Notes under the pieces: generated by a model
Databases searched by the model: none
Told to the model about the DNA's origin: nothing
Seen by the model: the letters and a program-made list of their open reading frames with translations, nothing else
Translations under genes and position numbers: made by a program
Assembly: GCF_017873955.1 (NCBI RefSeq)
Contig: NZ_JAGGKS010000006.1
Location: 186,001 to 250,000 of the forward strand
DNA length: 64,000 nucleotides
Direction of reading: 5' to 3'
From: Sedimentibacter acidaminivorans
GTDB lineage: Bacteria > Bacillota > Clostridia > Tissierellales > Sedimentibacteraceae
In this document: piece by piece, positions 37,172-46,099 of the stretch
Layout of the letters: each line of letters opens with the position of its first letter
How positions within the stretch are numbered: the stretch's first letter is position 1

Positions 37172-38449
37172 ATGGATGCAATAAAAAGTATGCTTGATGG
37201 TATAGAAATACCTAAATTTGTGCGTATACGCCAACAATTTGATAACACAAAAATTGAAAATATTAAAGAAGTAATTGATGCTAAGTTTTGTCAAGACAAT
37301 ATCAAAGATACTATTAAAGAAGGACAATCAATTGGTATAACTGTAGGAAGTCGTGGCCTTGCTAATCTTAGAGATATAGTTAAATATGTATGTGACAATA
37401 TTAAAGAAAAAGGCGCTACGCCAGTAATCATACCAAGCATGGGAAGTCACGGAAATGCAAATGCAGAAGGACAGGCTACTTTTATTCGCGGTCTTGGAGT
37501 TACAGAAGAATATGTAGGTGCAGAAATAAAAGCTGGTATGGAAGTAGTGCAACTTGGGACAACTGATACTGGTTTACCTGTTTATTATGACAAAATTGCT
37601 AGTGAACTTGATGGAGTTATAGTGTTAGGCAGAATAAAAGCACATACTGACCTAGAAGGCGACATAGAAAGTGGTTTGCATAAAATGATAACTATTGGTT
37701 TAGGAAATCATATGGGGGCTCAAGTTATGCATGCTATGGGTCTAGACAAAGCTGTTCCGAGACTGAAATCAATAGCTAGATATGCTTTGAAACATTCAAA
37801 TATAATATTTGGAATTGGATTATTAGAAAATGCATATGATGAGACTAGCCAAATAGAATTTGTACCAACTGATGAAATAGAATATGCTGAACCAGATCTG
37901 CTTAAAAAATCAAAAGAAAATCTTCCTAGATTTTTATTTAATGATATAGATGTATTAATTGTTGATGAGCTTGGAAAAAACATAAGCGGTGATGGTATGG
38001 ATCCAAATGTTATTGGAAGAGGAGTAATAGGAACTAAAAACAAGGACATTAGAATAAATAAAATTGTTACGCTAGATACAACAAAAGAGGCAGGGTCAAA
38101 TGCGTATGGTGTTGGTCTTTCGGATGTTACTACAATGAGAATATTTAATAAATTAAAAACGGAAGCAATGTACACAAATGCTATCACTGCTATTTCAATA
38201 AATGGTGCAAGAATACCAATTGCTATGGATAGCGACAAGTTAGCGATACAGCTTGGAATAAGATCGGCATGCTGTGATAATCCTAGTAAAATTAGAATAG
38301 CCAGAATTAAAGATACATTAAGTTTGAAGGAGCTGTATGTTTCTGAAGGACTTTTAGAAGATGTAAAAAGTAATGATAATATTGAAGTTATAAGCGAATT
38401 AAAGGATTTTAAATTTGATACGGATGGAAATTTTGTCAATAAATATTAA
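37172..38449 (+). CDS. LarA-like (DUF2088/lactate racemase N-domain) protein
   Basis: A 425-residue protein resembling nickel-pincer-dependent racemases. Residues H93 (PSMGSHGNAN), H158 (RIKAHTD), K171 (SGLHKM) and H187 (QVMHAMG) have spacings close to H108, H174, K184 and H200 of LarA, where the lysine binds the cofactor and a histidine binds nickel. The alignment is by eye. A substrate other than lactate is likely, as for many LarA homologues beside TRAP genes. ATG 37172 follows AAGAAGGG. LarB, LarC and LarE are not encoded in the window. Confidence 0.65.
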   Translation: MDAIKSMLDGIEIPKFVRIRQQFDNTKIENIKEVIDAKFCQDNIKDTIKEGQSIGITVGSRGLANLRDIVKYVCDNIKEKGATPVIIPSMGSHGNANAEGQATFIRGLGVTEEYVGAEIKAGMEVVQLGTTDTGLPVYYDKIASELDGVIVLGRIKAHTDLEGDIESGLHKMITIGLGNHMGAQVMHAMGLDKAVPRLKSIARYALKHSNIIFGIGLLENAYDETSQIEFVPTDEIEYAEPDLLKKSKENLPRFLFNDIDVLIVDELGKNISGDGMDPNVIGRGVIGTKNKDIRINKIVTLDTTKEAGSNAYGVGLSDVTTMRIFNKLKTEAMYTNAITAISINGARIPIAMDSDKLAIQLGIRSACCDNPSKIRIARIKDTLSLKELYVSEGLLEDVKSNDNIEVISELKDFKFDTDGNFVNKY

Positions 38450-38520
38450 TATTATATTGAATTTGTTGTCTAATATAAACTTATTTTTTCAAATTTAAAT
38501 ATTAGGAGGAGTATCTAGAT

Positions 38521-38904
38521 ATGAAATTAATGCATACAAAGTTACCTGAGTTTATTAGAAAGATGAAAGTAGCAGCAGCTACAAAAGGTTCTACTTATAA
38601 AGAATGCGAAGTAGTGGGTTTAGAAAATTTAAAAACAGCTAAAATGCAATCTTTGAGGACTGGAAGAATTGAACAAGCGGTTGAAGACTTAGCAATGAAG
38701 GAAGATGTGTATAGTGTAGAAGTTGCCGTTATACCACGTATTCCTGAATCAATGCACAGTGCAATTGTAAGAGGATTTGATAAAGATGGAAATCCAGTTC
38801 ATGCAGTACTTGAAACAATTAACATACTTCATCCAACAGAAGATATTTTAATTCACGATTGCCCGGATATAGATGATAGAAGACCACCTATAGGAAATCA
38901 CTAA
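38521..38904 (+). CDS. Unrecognised 127-residue protein of the TRAP island
   Basis: I do not recognise a family. It is a soluble alpha/beta protein without Cys pairs except one Cys at 28 (KECEVVG) and one near 116 (HDCPDIDDRR). The C-terminus is rich in Asp, Pro and Arg (DCPDIDDRRPPIGNH) and includes two His in LETINILHPTEDILIHD. AGGAGG precedes the start. It lies 71 bases after the larA-like gene and 51 before the next unknown gene, so the two may form small and large subunits of one enzyme. Confidence 0.7.
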   Translation: MKLMHTKLPEFIRKMKVAAATKGSTYKECEVVGLENLKTAKMQSLRTGRIEQAVEDLAMKEDVYSVEVAVIPRIPESMHSAIVRGFDKDGNPVHAVLETINILHPTEDILIHDCPDIDDRRPPIGNH

Positions 38905-38955
38905 TTTTTGTTCTAATATATAAAATTAATTATGATATTTAAAATGGAGGAAAAA

Positions 38956-39978
38956 ATGAGTAAATTAAAATATAAAATCATTCATGAAGGAATATTACAT
39001 GATATTTTTGTTCCGATGTCAGCCGTTTTTATTGATTATGCAGATGTAAAAGCTTGTGGCCTTACAATGTTGGAAGCATGTGAAAAAATAGCAGCTACAA
39101 TCCCGGGACCAGCTGGATATAATATGTTTGATATGACAGCTACAACTACAAATAGTGACGGTGTGATGATAGATGGGTCAATGACATGCATGGCAGCTTC
39201 AGATTACGGTAAAATTAATAAAGATTTTGGATATCTTGAAATGGTTGAAGTTACATACTCGGAAGAATTAATTCAGGCTGAACCACATTTAAAGCAATGG
39301 AAGAAATCTTATCCTGACAGAAGACTTATCATGGGGCCAGATCCAAAGAAAAAGAAAATTCCAATTCATAATGCAGTTCTAACGGGAAGGGCTGGAAATA
39401 ATAACTCTGCAACAGAAATGATGCATTATATAACAATGGAAGAAATTCTATATCCTATTACTGGACAACTTCAAATTATGAAAGATGGTAAAGTAGAGGT
39501 TGGTGGAACTGGACATATTATTTCTGTTGGAATTGGTATGGTCGTAGGAGAGGAATACGGACGTATTGTGCCACATAGACAGTTTAGATGCGGCTCGTCA
39601 GCACACAATTCAGGAGAATATGCTAAATATTTGAAAAGCCATATTCCTGTCATAGCAGCGGATAAGTCAGAACTTGCAAAATACATTATTCAAGCTTTAC
39701 AAACTGGAGTAATTCCAGGAAGAGATATTGGTGCTTCTCCTGCAGTGTTATCTGTGGCAAGACACATGAAAATTAAGCCTGACTTTGATAATATGACGAA
39801 AGCTTCTCTAGAAGAGTTGGCAGACGTAGGATTTACTAAGGAATGGATTACGGCAGATGTGGAAGAGTTAACACCACAAGAAATCATTGCTAAAGCACAT
39901 GAAATAATTCCAGGCATTGATAATCCAACTAAATTTAATGTATCTGATGTTGTACAGGTAAAATATATAGAAGTATAG
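38956..39978 (+). CDS. Unrecognised 340-residue protein of the TRAP island
   Basis: I do not recognise the family. No signal peptide, membrane segment, P-loop or Rossmann motif is evident. Candidate functional residues are a SxTCMAASDYG segment, HNAVLTGRAGNNNSATEMMHY, GGTGHIISVGIGMVVGEEYGRIVPHR and CGSSAHNSGEY. The Gly/Ser/His-rich loops look like an enzyme active site. ATG 38956, 6 bases after GGAGG, decides the start. It lies just downstream of the 127-residue protein and is followed by a weak hairpin at 39995-40026. Confidence 0.7.
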   Translation: MSKLKYKIIHEGILHDIFVPMSAVFIDYADVKACGLTMLEACEKIAATIPGPAGYNMFDMTATTTNSDGVMIDGSMTCMAASDYGKINKDFGYLEMVEVTYSEELIQAEPHLKQWKKSYPDRRLIMGPDPKKKKIPIHNAVLTGRAGNNNSATEMMHYITMEEILYPITGQLQIMKDGKVEVGGTGHIISVGIGMVVGEEYGRIVPHRQFRCGSSAHNSGEYAKYLKSHIPVIAADKSELAKYIIQALQTGVIPGRDIGASPAVLSVARHMKIKPDFDNMTKASLEELADVGFTKEWITADVEELTPQEIIAKAHEIIPGIDNPTKFNVSDVVQVKYIEV

Positions 39979-39994
39979 TGTATACAGAAATATA

Positions 39995-40026
39995 CAAAGG
40001 CGAAGAAATATAATTCTTCGTCTTTG
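39995..40026 (+). terminator. Weak hairpin before nadD
   Basis: CAAAGGCGAAGAA and TTCTTCGTCTTTG pair over 13 positions with one G-U. It is followed by TAAAAAG rather than a T run, so it is only a possible terminator. Confidence 0.4.
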
Positions 40027-40098
40027 TAAAAAGACTTTATATTCTAGTAATACAAGATAACATTATTTTCTAGAGATACTCATAAGGGGAAGACTATT

Positions 40099-40728
40099 AT
40101 GAAAAAAATAGGTATTTTTGGTGGAACTTTTAATCCTATTCACAATGGACACTTAAACATTGCAAAAAAAATCGGAAATAGTCTAGGATTAGATGTTATA
40201 CATATAATTCCTGCTAATGTACCTCCTCATAAATCATATATTCCTATAATGGAAGGTAAACACAGATACGAGATGTGTCGCCTTGCATGTGAAGGCGATC
40301 CTCTATTTAAATTAAATGATATAGAACTTAAAAAAGAAGGAAGAAGTTATACAGTTGATACTTTAAATGAAATATCAATTGACTATAAATATAGCAAATT
40401 ATTTTTAATCTTGGGGTCAGATTCCTTTTTATCCATAACTAATTGGGTAGGATTTGAAGAAATTACAAAGCTTGCAGTGTTATGTACTACGCCAAGAGAT
40501 ATAAAGGAAGTAGCACAGCTTAATAAAATGGACCAGCTATTTAAAAGTAGAGGTGTAGAAACAATAATATTCGATATTCCGGTTATTCCAATTTCCTCTA
40601 CATTAATAAGAAAAAGAATTCAAAATAGAATGGAAATTCATGAAATGGTACCTAGAAATGTAGCTGATTATATAAAAATAAATAATCTTTATAATAAAAT
40701 TGAGTATGAAGATTCTAATATTAAATAA
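40099..40728 (+). CDS. nadD: Nicotinate-nucleotide adenylyltransferase
   Basis: Makes nicotinic acid adenine dinucleotide (NaAD) from NaMN and ATP. The 209 residues have the nucleotidyltransferase start GIFGGTFNPIHNGHLNIAK (HxGH), NVPPHK, LGSDSF, and ISSTLIRKRI near the end. It is not next to obgE, yqeK or rsfS as usual. Its place in an operon with a LarA-like gene is suggestive, because NaAD is the substrate of LarB in pincer-cofactor synthesis. It could equally be the cell's only housekeeping NadD. Confidence 0.88.
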   Translation: MKKIGIFGGTFNPIHNGHLNIAKKIGNSLGLDVIHIIPANVPPHKSYIPIMEGKHRYEMCRLACEGDPLFKLNDIELKKEGRSYTVDTLNEISIDYKYSKLFLILGSDSFLSITNWVGFEEITKLAVLCTTPRDIKEVAQLNKMDQLFKSRGVETIIFDIPVIPISSTLIRKRIQNRMEIHEMVPRNVADYIKINNLYNKIEYEDSNIK

Positions 40729-40804
40729 AATTATTCTAAGGCATTTTATTCTTGGATAATTACAGTAATAAGTTAGTTATATATGTAGCAAGGGAGATAT
40801 TACT

Positions 40805-41167
40805 ATGCAAGATGATACTAAAATAATTGTACAAGTTGACAAGACTGTTGTAAAAGTAAAAGGATTAGAAGTTAAAGGATTAAACATACAACAACTAGAA
40901 GAAATCATCATTGACAAATTAAAAAGTGTAATTCGGATTATCGGTGTAACAGGGAATTCTATAGAAATGGACGTTTATGGAGTTGAAGAAGAAGATATAT
41001 TACGTGAAGAGGATGGTTTAATTAAAGCTATTGCTTTAGCTGAAGGTATTACAATAACCGATTTGTCAGCCCTTTCTTCTGTAAAAAAAATTCAAAGTGT
41101 AGATATAAATTCTATTCCCGAATATATTGAAGGTGGATGTAAGGGAGAAAGGTGGCAAAAAAGGTGA
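40805..41167 (+). CDS. Unrecognised 120-residue protein
   Basis: I do not recognise a family. It is a charged, soluble protein with a beta-rich N-terminal half (IIVQVDKTVVKVKGLEVKGL), a central IIGVTGNSIEMDVYGVEEED and a C-terminal half of short helices. AGGGAG precedes the ATG. Its last 16 bases overlap the next gene, a MoaB/CinA-like domain protein, which suggests the two products act together. Confidence 0.65.
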   Translation: MQDDTKIIVQVDKTVVKVKGLEVKGLNIQQLEEIIIDKLKSVIRIIGVTGNSIEMDVYGVEEEDILREEDGLIKAIALAEGITITDLSALSSVKKIQSVDINSIPEYIEGGCKGERWQKR

Positions 41168-41697
41168 TTTCTAAAGCTATTATTATTCCAACTGGTGATG
41201 AATTAAAATCTGGAGTTGTCTTGGATACAGATAGTCCTATGATTATGCAAGTACTGCTTAGTATGAATGGTAGTTGTAATATTACTCGAAATGAGCCATT
41301 AATTGATAGTGAAAATATTATAATAGATTGTATTAAAAATTATGTTAGTCAAAAAGTAGATTTAATTATATTGATAGGCGGTTCAGGTGGTGGACATAGA
41401 TACAGTTCAACACTAGGAAAGGATTTTACACATTCCTCTTTAGATTTGATACTAGAAGACAAGTATTTCTCAGAACTTTATGGCAAGAACGGACATATGT
41501 GGAGCAAACTCATATGTGGAACCATTGACAATACTCTAGTTATTAATGTTCCAGGACCATTTCAAGAGGCAAAGGCTGCTATAGAGGCATTTAAAAAAGC
41601 ATACGAGCAAAATTGCATAGATTTAAAACAAATTAATTTATATATGACACAAGCTGTTAAGTCTGAATATGGAAATAAAATAGTAATAAATAACTAG
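41152..41697 (+). CDS. MoaB/MoeA/CinA-like molybdopterin-binding domain protein
   Basis: A 181-residue single-domain protein with the MPT-binding fold pattern: IIPTGDELKSGVVLDTDSPMI, LIILIGGSGGGHRYSS (the loop that is TGGTG in true MPT enzymes), and VINVPGPFQEAKAAIEAF matching the family's LPGNP region. The altered glycine loop and short length make a cofactor-synthesis MogA role uncertain; similar domains occur as stand-alone proteins in amino or hydroxy acid catabolic clusters. It starts with GTG, overlapping the previous gene by 16 bases. Confidence 0.65.
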   Translation: MAKKVISKAIIIPTGDELKSGVVLDTDSPMIMQVLLSMNGSCNITRNEPLIDSENIIIDCIKNYVSQKVDLIILIGGSGGGHRYSSTLGKDFTHSSLDLILEDKYFSELYGKNGHMWSKLICGTIDNTLVINVPGPFQEAKAAIEAFKKAYEQNCIDLKQINLYMTQAVKSEYGNKIVINN

Positions 41698-41718
41698 GAA
41701 ATATTAAATGTTATAATT

Positions 41719-42345
41719 ATGAAAACTGTAGGTTTAATTATGAGAAAATATAATATGAAAAGTAAATTATCATTAGAAGCATTTGTATTAAAAACAACTA
41801 CTGTGGATGGATATGAAGTCATTGTAGGTGGAATATGTCCTAGGGGTATGAAAGAGGAAGCTGTTAAATTTTATCAAAACATAAGCAAAATGAAACTTGG
41901 ACAAACAAAAGATGAATTCTTAATTGACTATACATTAGCTAATGCAATAACTTATCTGTCACCTAATTGGGCTTTTCTAGTTGGAGCATCAATATGCATT
42001 GATGGAGTAAATAGCAATACCGGTGGAATTATAGGAAACCCTTTTAAAGAGTATGAGTCATCCGATGAAGATATAGAAAAGATAAAAGAAGGATTGTACT
42101 TGATTTCTTTTTCAGGCGGACCAGGAATAGCTTTTGAAGGAACAAATTCGGAAGGAATATTATTAAAGAACATGATTTTAAATTATAAGGCAGCTAAAAG
42201 TAGGAAAGTCGAAGATATTATAGATAAATTAGATGAAGTAACAAATCTTTATGTTCTTGTAACTGATGGATGTGGACCTAGAAATTGTGGAGGAATATAT
42301 ATATCAGATTATTCTGGAAAAAAACAAGAAACATTTTGTATATAA
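41719..42345 (+). CDS. Unrecognised 208-residue protein
   Basis: I do not recognise a family. Visible features are GGICPRGMKEEAVKFY near residue 37, a hydrophobic WAFLVGASICIDGVNSNTGGI segment (about 90-110), FSGGPGIAFEGTNSEGILLKN, and a C-terminal VTDGCGPRNCGGIYISDYSGK with two Cys. The Gly-rich loops resemble an enzyme. The start is not well supported by a Shine-Dalgarno; ATG 41740 is an alternative. It ends the run of small genes before PFOR. Confidence 0.6.
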   Translation: MKTVGLIMRKYNMKSKLSLEAFVLKTTTVDGYEVIVGGICPRGMKEEAVKFYQNISKMKLGQTKDEFLIDYTLANAITYLSPNWAFLVGASICIDGVNSNTGGIIGNPFKEYESSDEDIEKIKEGLYLISFSGGPGIAFEGTNSEGILLKNMILNYKAAKSRKVEDIIDKLDEVTNLYVLVTDGCGPRNCGGIYISDYSGKKQETFCI

Positions 42346-42474
42346 TTTACTTTTCATATCTAAGTTTTAAATTTGAATTATAATATTTTAACTATATAAA
42401 TATATTTTAAAAAAATTAACTAATAAACTATTTTCTAATAAAATAAAATTAAATTATGAAAGGAAGTATATTAT

Positions 42475-45400
42475 ATGAGTAATCGCAAAACTCAAACAAT
42501 GGATGGTAATACAGCGGCAGCATATTCTTCATATGCATTTACAGATATGGCAGTAATTTATCCTATTACGCCATCTTCACCAATGGCTGAATCAATTGAT
42601 GAATGGGCTGCTGCAGGGAGAAAAAATATATACGGAAACAAAGTTGTTGTAAAGGAAATGCAATCAGAAGGAGGAGCTGCGGGTGCATTGCATGGTGCAC
42701 TGCAAGGAGGGGCATTAGCTTCTACCTATACAGCTTCACAAGGATTATTGTTAATGATTCCTAATATGTATAAAGTTGCAGGAGAATTGCTTCCAGCAGT
42801 TTTTCATGTTAGCGCACGTTCGTTAGCATCAAATGCACTTAGTATTTTTGGAGATCATCAAGATGTTATGTCTACACGTCAAACAGGATTTACACTGTTG
42901 GCATCTAGTAGTGTACAAGAATGTATGGACTTAGGAGCAGTAGCTCACTTAGCTGCTATTAAATCAAGAATACCCGTACTTCACTTTTTCGATGGTTTTA
43001 GAACATCTCATGAAATACAAAAAATAGAGATGCTAGAGTATGGTGAATTAGCAAAATTAGTAGATATGGAAGCAGTCAATAAATTTCGTGATAATTCACT
43101 TAACTCTGATCATCCAGTTCTTCGTGGAACAACTCAGAATCCAGATATATTTTTTCAAACTAGAGAAGCAGTTAATAAATTCTATAAACCAATACCTGAC
43201 GTAGTACAAAATTATATGGATGAGATTAATAAGTTGACTGGAAGAGATTATAAGTTGTTTAATTACTATGGTTCTCCAAAAGCTGAAAATATAATTATCG
43301 CTATGGGTTCAGGTTGCGATACAATAAGAGAAACGATTGAATATTTTAATGCACAAGGTGAAAATTATGGAATGTTGGAAGTACATTTATATCGTCCCTT
43401 TTCAACAAAACATATGTTAGAATCAATACCTGAGACTGTTGAGAAGATTGTAGTGCTAGATAGAACAAAAGAACCTGGAGCTCCAGGAGAACCACTTTTC
43501 TTAGATGTTAAAAATGCATTTTATGGCAAAGAAAATGCACCATTAATTGTTGGTGGAATATATGGGCTTGGTTCTAAAGAGTTTACACCAGCAAATGTAA
43601 TGGAGGTATTTGATAATTTAGAAAAAGAAGAGCCATTAGATGGGTTTACAGTAGGTATAGTGGATGACGTAACTAATAAATCTCTTCCAGCATATGAGAA
43701 AAAAGTTAACCCATCGCCTAAAGGTACAATTGCTTGTAAGTTCTGGGGACTTGGATCAGATGGAACAGTTAGTGCAAATAAATCTGCGATAAAAATTATT
43801 GGAGATCATACTGACAAGTATGCACAAGCATATTTTGCATATGATTCTAAAAAATCAGGGGGACTAACAGTATCACATTTACGATTTGGAGATGAACCAA
43901 TACATTCACCTTATTGCATAAATGCAGCTAATTATGTTGCTTGTCACAATCAGTCATATGTTTATCAGTATGATTTAGTTAGTGATATTAAAGATGGCGG
44001 TACATTTTTATTAAACACGGTATGGAATATGGAAGAGTTGGAAAAAGAACTTCCAGCTTCAATAAAGAGAAAAATAGCTGAAAAAAATGTAGATTTCTAC
44101 ACAATTAATGCAATAGATATTGCAAAAAAATTAGGGTTAGGTAATAGAATTAATATGATTATGCAATCAGCATTTTTTAAACTGTCAGGTGTTATGCCGT
44201 TAGAAGATGCTGTTGAATATTTAAAGGACGCAGTTATAAAAAGCTATGGTAATAAAGGACAAGATGTTGTTGACATGAACATGAGTGCCATTGAAGCTGG
44301 TATAAACTCTCTTGTTAAAATAGATGTTCCAGATAGTTGGAAAGTTGCTGTAGATGAATTAAAAATAACCGAAGGAATTCCTGAATTTGTAAAAAATATA
44401 ATGATACCAATGAATACCCAAAAAGGTGATTCTTTACCTGTAAGCGCATTTAATGGAGTAGAGGATGGAACATATCCAACAGGTGTTTCTCAATACGAAA
44501 AGCGCGGAATAGCAATAGATGTACCTTACTGGGATGTAAATAAATGCATTCAGTGTAACCAATGCTCATTTGTGTGCCCACATTCAGTATTAAGACCAAT
44601 GTTATTAACGGAGGAACAGGTCGCTGCAGCTCCAGAAAAAATGGAAGTAAAAGATGCTATAGGATTCAAAGGTAAAAAATTCTTTATGGGATTCTCCGCT
44701 TTAGATTGCACAGGATGTGGTAATTGTGTTGATGTTTGTCCAGCCAAGGAAAAAGCGCTTGTAATGAAGCCACTTTCAGATAAAAAAGAGGGATTAAGTA
44801 ATCAATGGAATTATGTAAAAGATTTAGAACTTGATATAGTTGAAGAAAAACAAAAATCAACAGTAAAAGGAAGCCAATTTAAACAGCCATTATTTGAGTT
44901 TTCAGGAGCTTGTGCTGGTTGTGGTGAAACGCCATATGCAAAATTGGTTACACAGTTATTTGGAGATAGAATGGTAATCTCGAACTCTGCAGGTTGTACT
45001 ACAGTATGGGGTGGGTCTGCACCATCTATTCCATTTAAAAAAGATAAAAAAGGGCATGGTCCAGCTTGGGGTTTCTCATTATTTGAAGATAATGCTGAGT
45101 ATGGGTACGGGATGCATTTAGGTGCCCAAACAGTACGTAATGCAATTTTAGATAGAGTAAAAGAACAACTTGAAAAAGGCGTAGAAAAAGAACTAGAAGA
45201 AGCAATGCAAGAATGGGTTGATGGATTCTCTGTATCAGAAGGAACTCGCGATAGAGCAGATAAATTGACGAGTGTATTAGAACAATATAAAAATAAAACT
45301 GAACTGAATGAAATTTACAAAAGGCGAGATTCATTTGTAAAACAATCTAATTGGATATTTGGTGGAGATGGATGGGCTTATGACATTGGATATGGAGGAT

Positions 45401-45996
45401 TAGATCATGTGCTTGCATCAGGAGAGAATATTAATATATTAGTTTTTGATACGGAAGTTTATTCCAATACAGGTGGACAATCTTCTAAATCAACTCCAAC
45501 TGCAGCTATTGCAAAATTTGCAGCTTCAGGCAAGCGAACAAAGAAAAAAGATCTTGGAATGATGGCAATGAGTTATGGATATGTATATGTAGCACAAGTA
45601 GCTATGGGTTCAAATCAAGGTCAAACACTTAAAGCTATTTTGGAAGCAGAAGCTTATCCAGGTCCATCGTTAATTATTGCTTATGCACCTTGTGTTAATC
45701 ACGGTATCAAAGGTGGTATGGGAAAATCACAAAGACAGGCAAAACGTGCTGTAGAATCAGGATATTGGTCATTATATAGATTTAATCCAACTTTGAAAGA
45801 CCAAGGCAAAAACCCATTCATATTGGATTCAAAGGATCCAACAGCAAGTTTTGAAGAATTTCTTTTAAGTGAAGTAAGATATTCATCACTCTTAAAACAA
45901 TATCCTGATACTGCTAAAGAATTGTTTGAAAAAGCTGAAAATGATGCAAATGAAAGGCTAGAAAGCTATAGACGTTTAAGTAAACAAGAATATTAA
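42475..45996 (+). CDS. nifJ: Pyruvate:ferredoxin (flavodoxin) oxidoreductase
   Basis: Oxidises pyruvate to acetyl-CoA and CO2, reducing ferredoxin, in the cytoplasm of anaerobes. The full single-chain 1173-residue form: pyruvate-binding domain I (YPITPSSPMAE), transketolase-like and gamma domains, two 4Fe-4S clusters in CIQCNQCSFVCPHSVLRP (about 690) and CTGCGNCVDVCPAKEKA (about 745). The proximal-cluster and TPP domain has CAGCGETPY and GGDGWAYDIGYGGLDH plus DTEVYSNTGGQSSK. It is preceded by AAAGGAAG. Confidence 0.97.
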   Translation: MSNRKTQTMDGNTAAAYSSYAFTDMAVIYPITPSSPMAESIDEWAAAGRKNIYGNKVVVKEMQSEGGAAGALHGALQGGALASTYTASQGLLLMIPNMYKVAGELLPAVFHVSARSLASNALSIFGDHQDVMSTRQTGFTLLASSSVQECMDLGAVAHLAAIKSRIPVLHFFDGFRTSHEIQKIEMLEYGELAKLVDMEAVNKFRDNSLNSDHPVLRGTTQNPDIFFQTREAVNKFYKPIPDVVQNYMDEINKLTGRDYKLFNYYGSPKAENIIIAMGSGCDTIRETIEYFNAQGENYGMLEVHLYRPFSTKHMLESIPETVEKIVVLDRTKEPGAPGEPLFLDVKNAFYGKENAPLIVGGIYGLGSKEFTPANVMEVFDNLEKEEPLDGFTVGIVDDVTNKSLPAYEKKVNPSPKGTIACKFWGLGSDGTVSANKSAIKIIGDHTDKYAQAYFAYDSKKSGGLTVSHLRFGDEPIHSPYCINAANYVACHNQSYVYQYDLVSDIKDGGTFLLNTVWNMEELEKELPASIKRKIAEKNVDFYTINAIDIAKKLGLGNRINMIMQSAFFKLSGVMPLEDAVEYLKDAVIKSYGNKGQDVVDMNMSAIEAGINSLVKIDVPDSWKVAVDELKITEGIPEFVKNIMIPMNTQKGDSLPVSAFNGVEDGTYPTGVSQYEKRGIAIDVPYWDVNKCIQCNQCSFVCPHSVLRPMLLTEEQVAAAPEKMEVKDAIGFKGKKFFMGFSALDCTGCGNCVDVCPAKEKALVMKPLSDKKEGLSNQWNYVKDLELDIVEEKQKSTVKGSQFKQPLFEFSGACAGCGETPYAKLVTQLFGDRMVISNSAGCTTVWGGSAPSIPFKKDKKGHGPAWGFSLFEDNAEYGYGMHLGAQTVRNAILDRVKEQLEKGVEKELEEAMQEWVDGFSVSEGTRDRADKLTSVLEQYKNKTELNEIYKRRDSFVKQSNWIFGGDGWAYDIGYGGLDHVLASGENINILVFDTEVYSNTGGQSSKSTPTAAIAKFAASGKRTKKKDLGMMAMSYGYVYVAQVAMGSNQGQTLKAILEAEAYPGPSLIIAYAPCVNHGIKGGMGKSQRQAKRAVESGYWSLYRFNPTLKDQGKNPFILDSKDPTASFEEFLLSEVRYSSLLKQYPDTAKELFEKAENDANERLESYRRLSKQEY

Positions 45997-46008
45997 AAAT
46001 TCTCAAGA

Positions 46009-46037
46009 TTGATTTATAATAGATTTTAATATATAAT
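46009..46037 (+). promoter_or_regulatory. Promoter of the GntR regulator gene
   Basis: TTGATT (46009-46014), a 17-base spacer and perfect TATAAT (46032-46037). Directly behind are TAGTAT and ATACAA half sites 6 bases apart, a split version of the operator at the TRAP promoter, suggesting autoregulation. Confidence 0.55.
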
Positions 46038-46099
46038 AGTATAAAGTCATACAATTTTTGGTATTTAAAGAAATATTTTATATTAGAGGTTTGAATAAA

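Noticed and set aside
37720-38439. 239-residue open frame opposite the LarA-like gene
   Set aside because: Antisense shadow: no ribosome site and low-complexity Ser/Ile/Leu composition mirroring the real gene.
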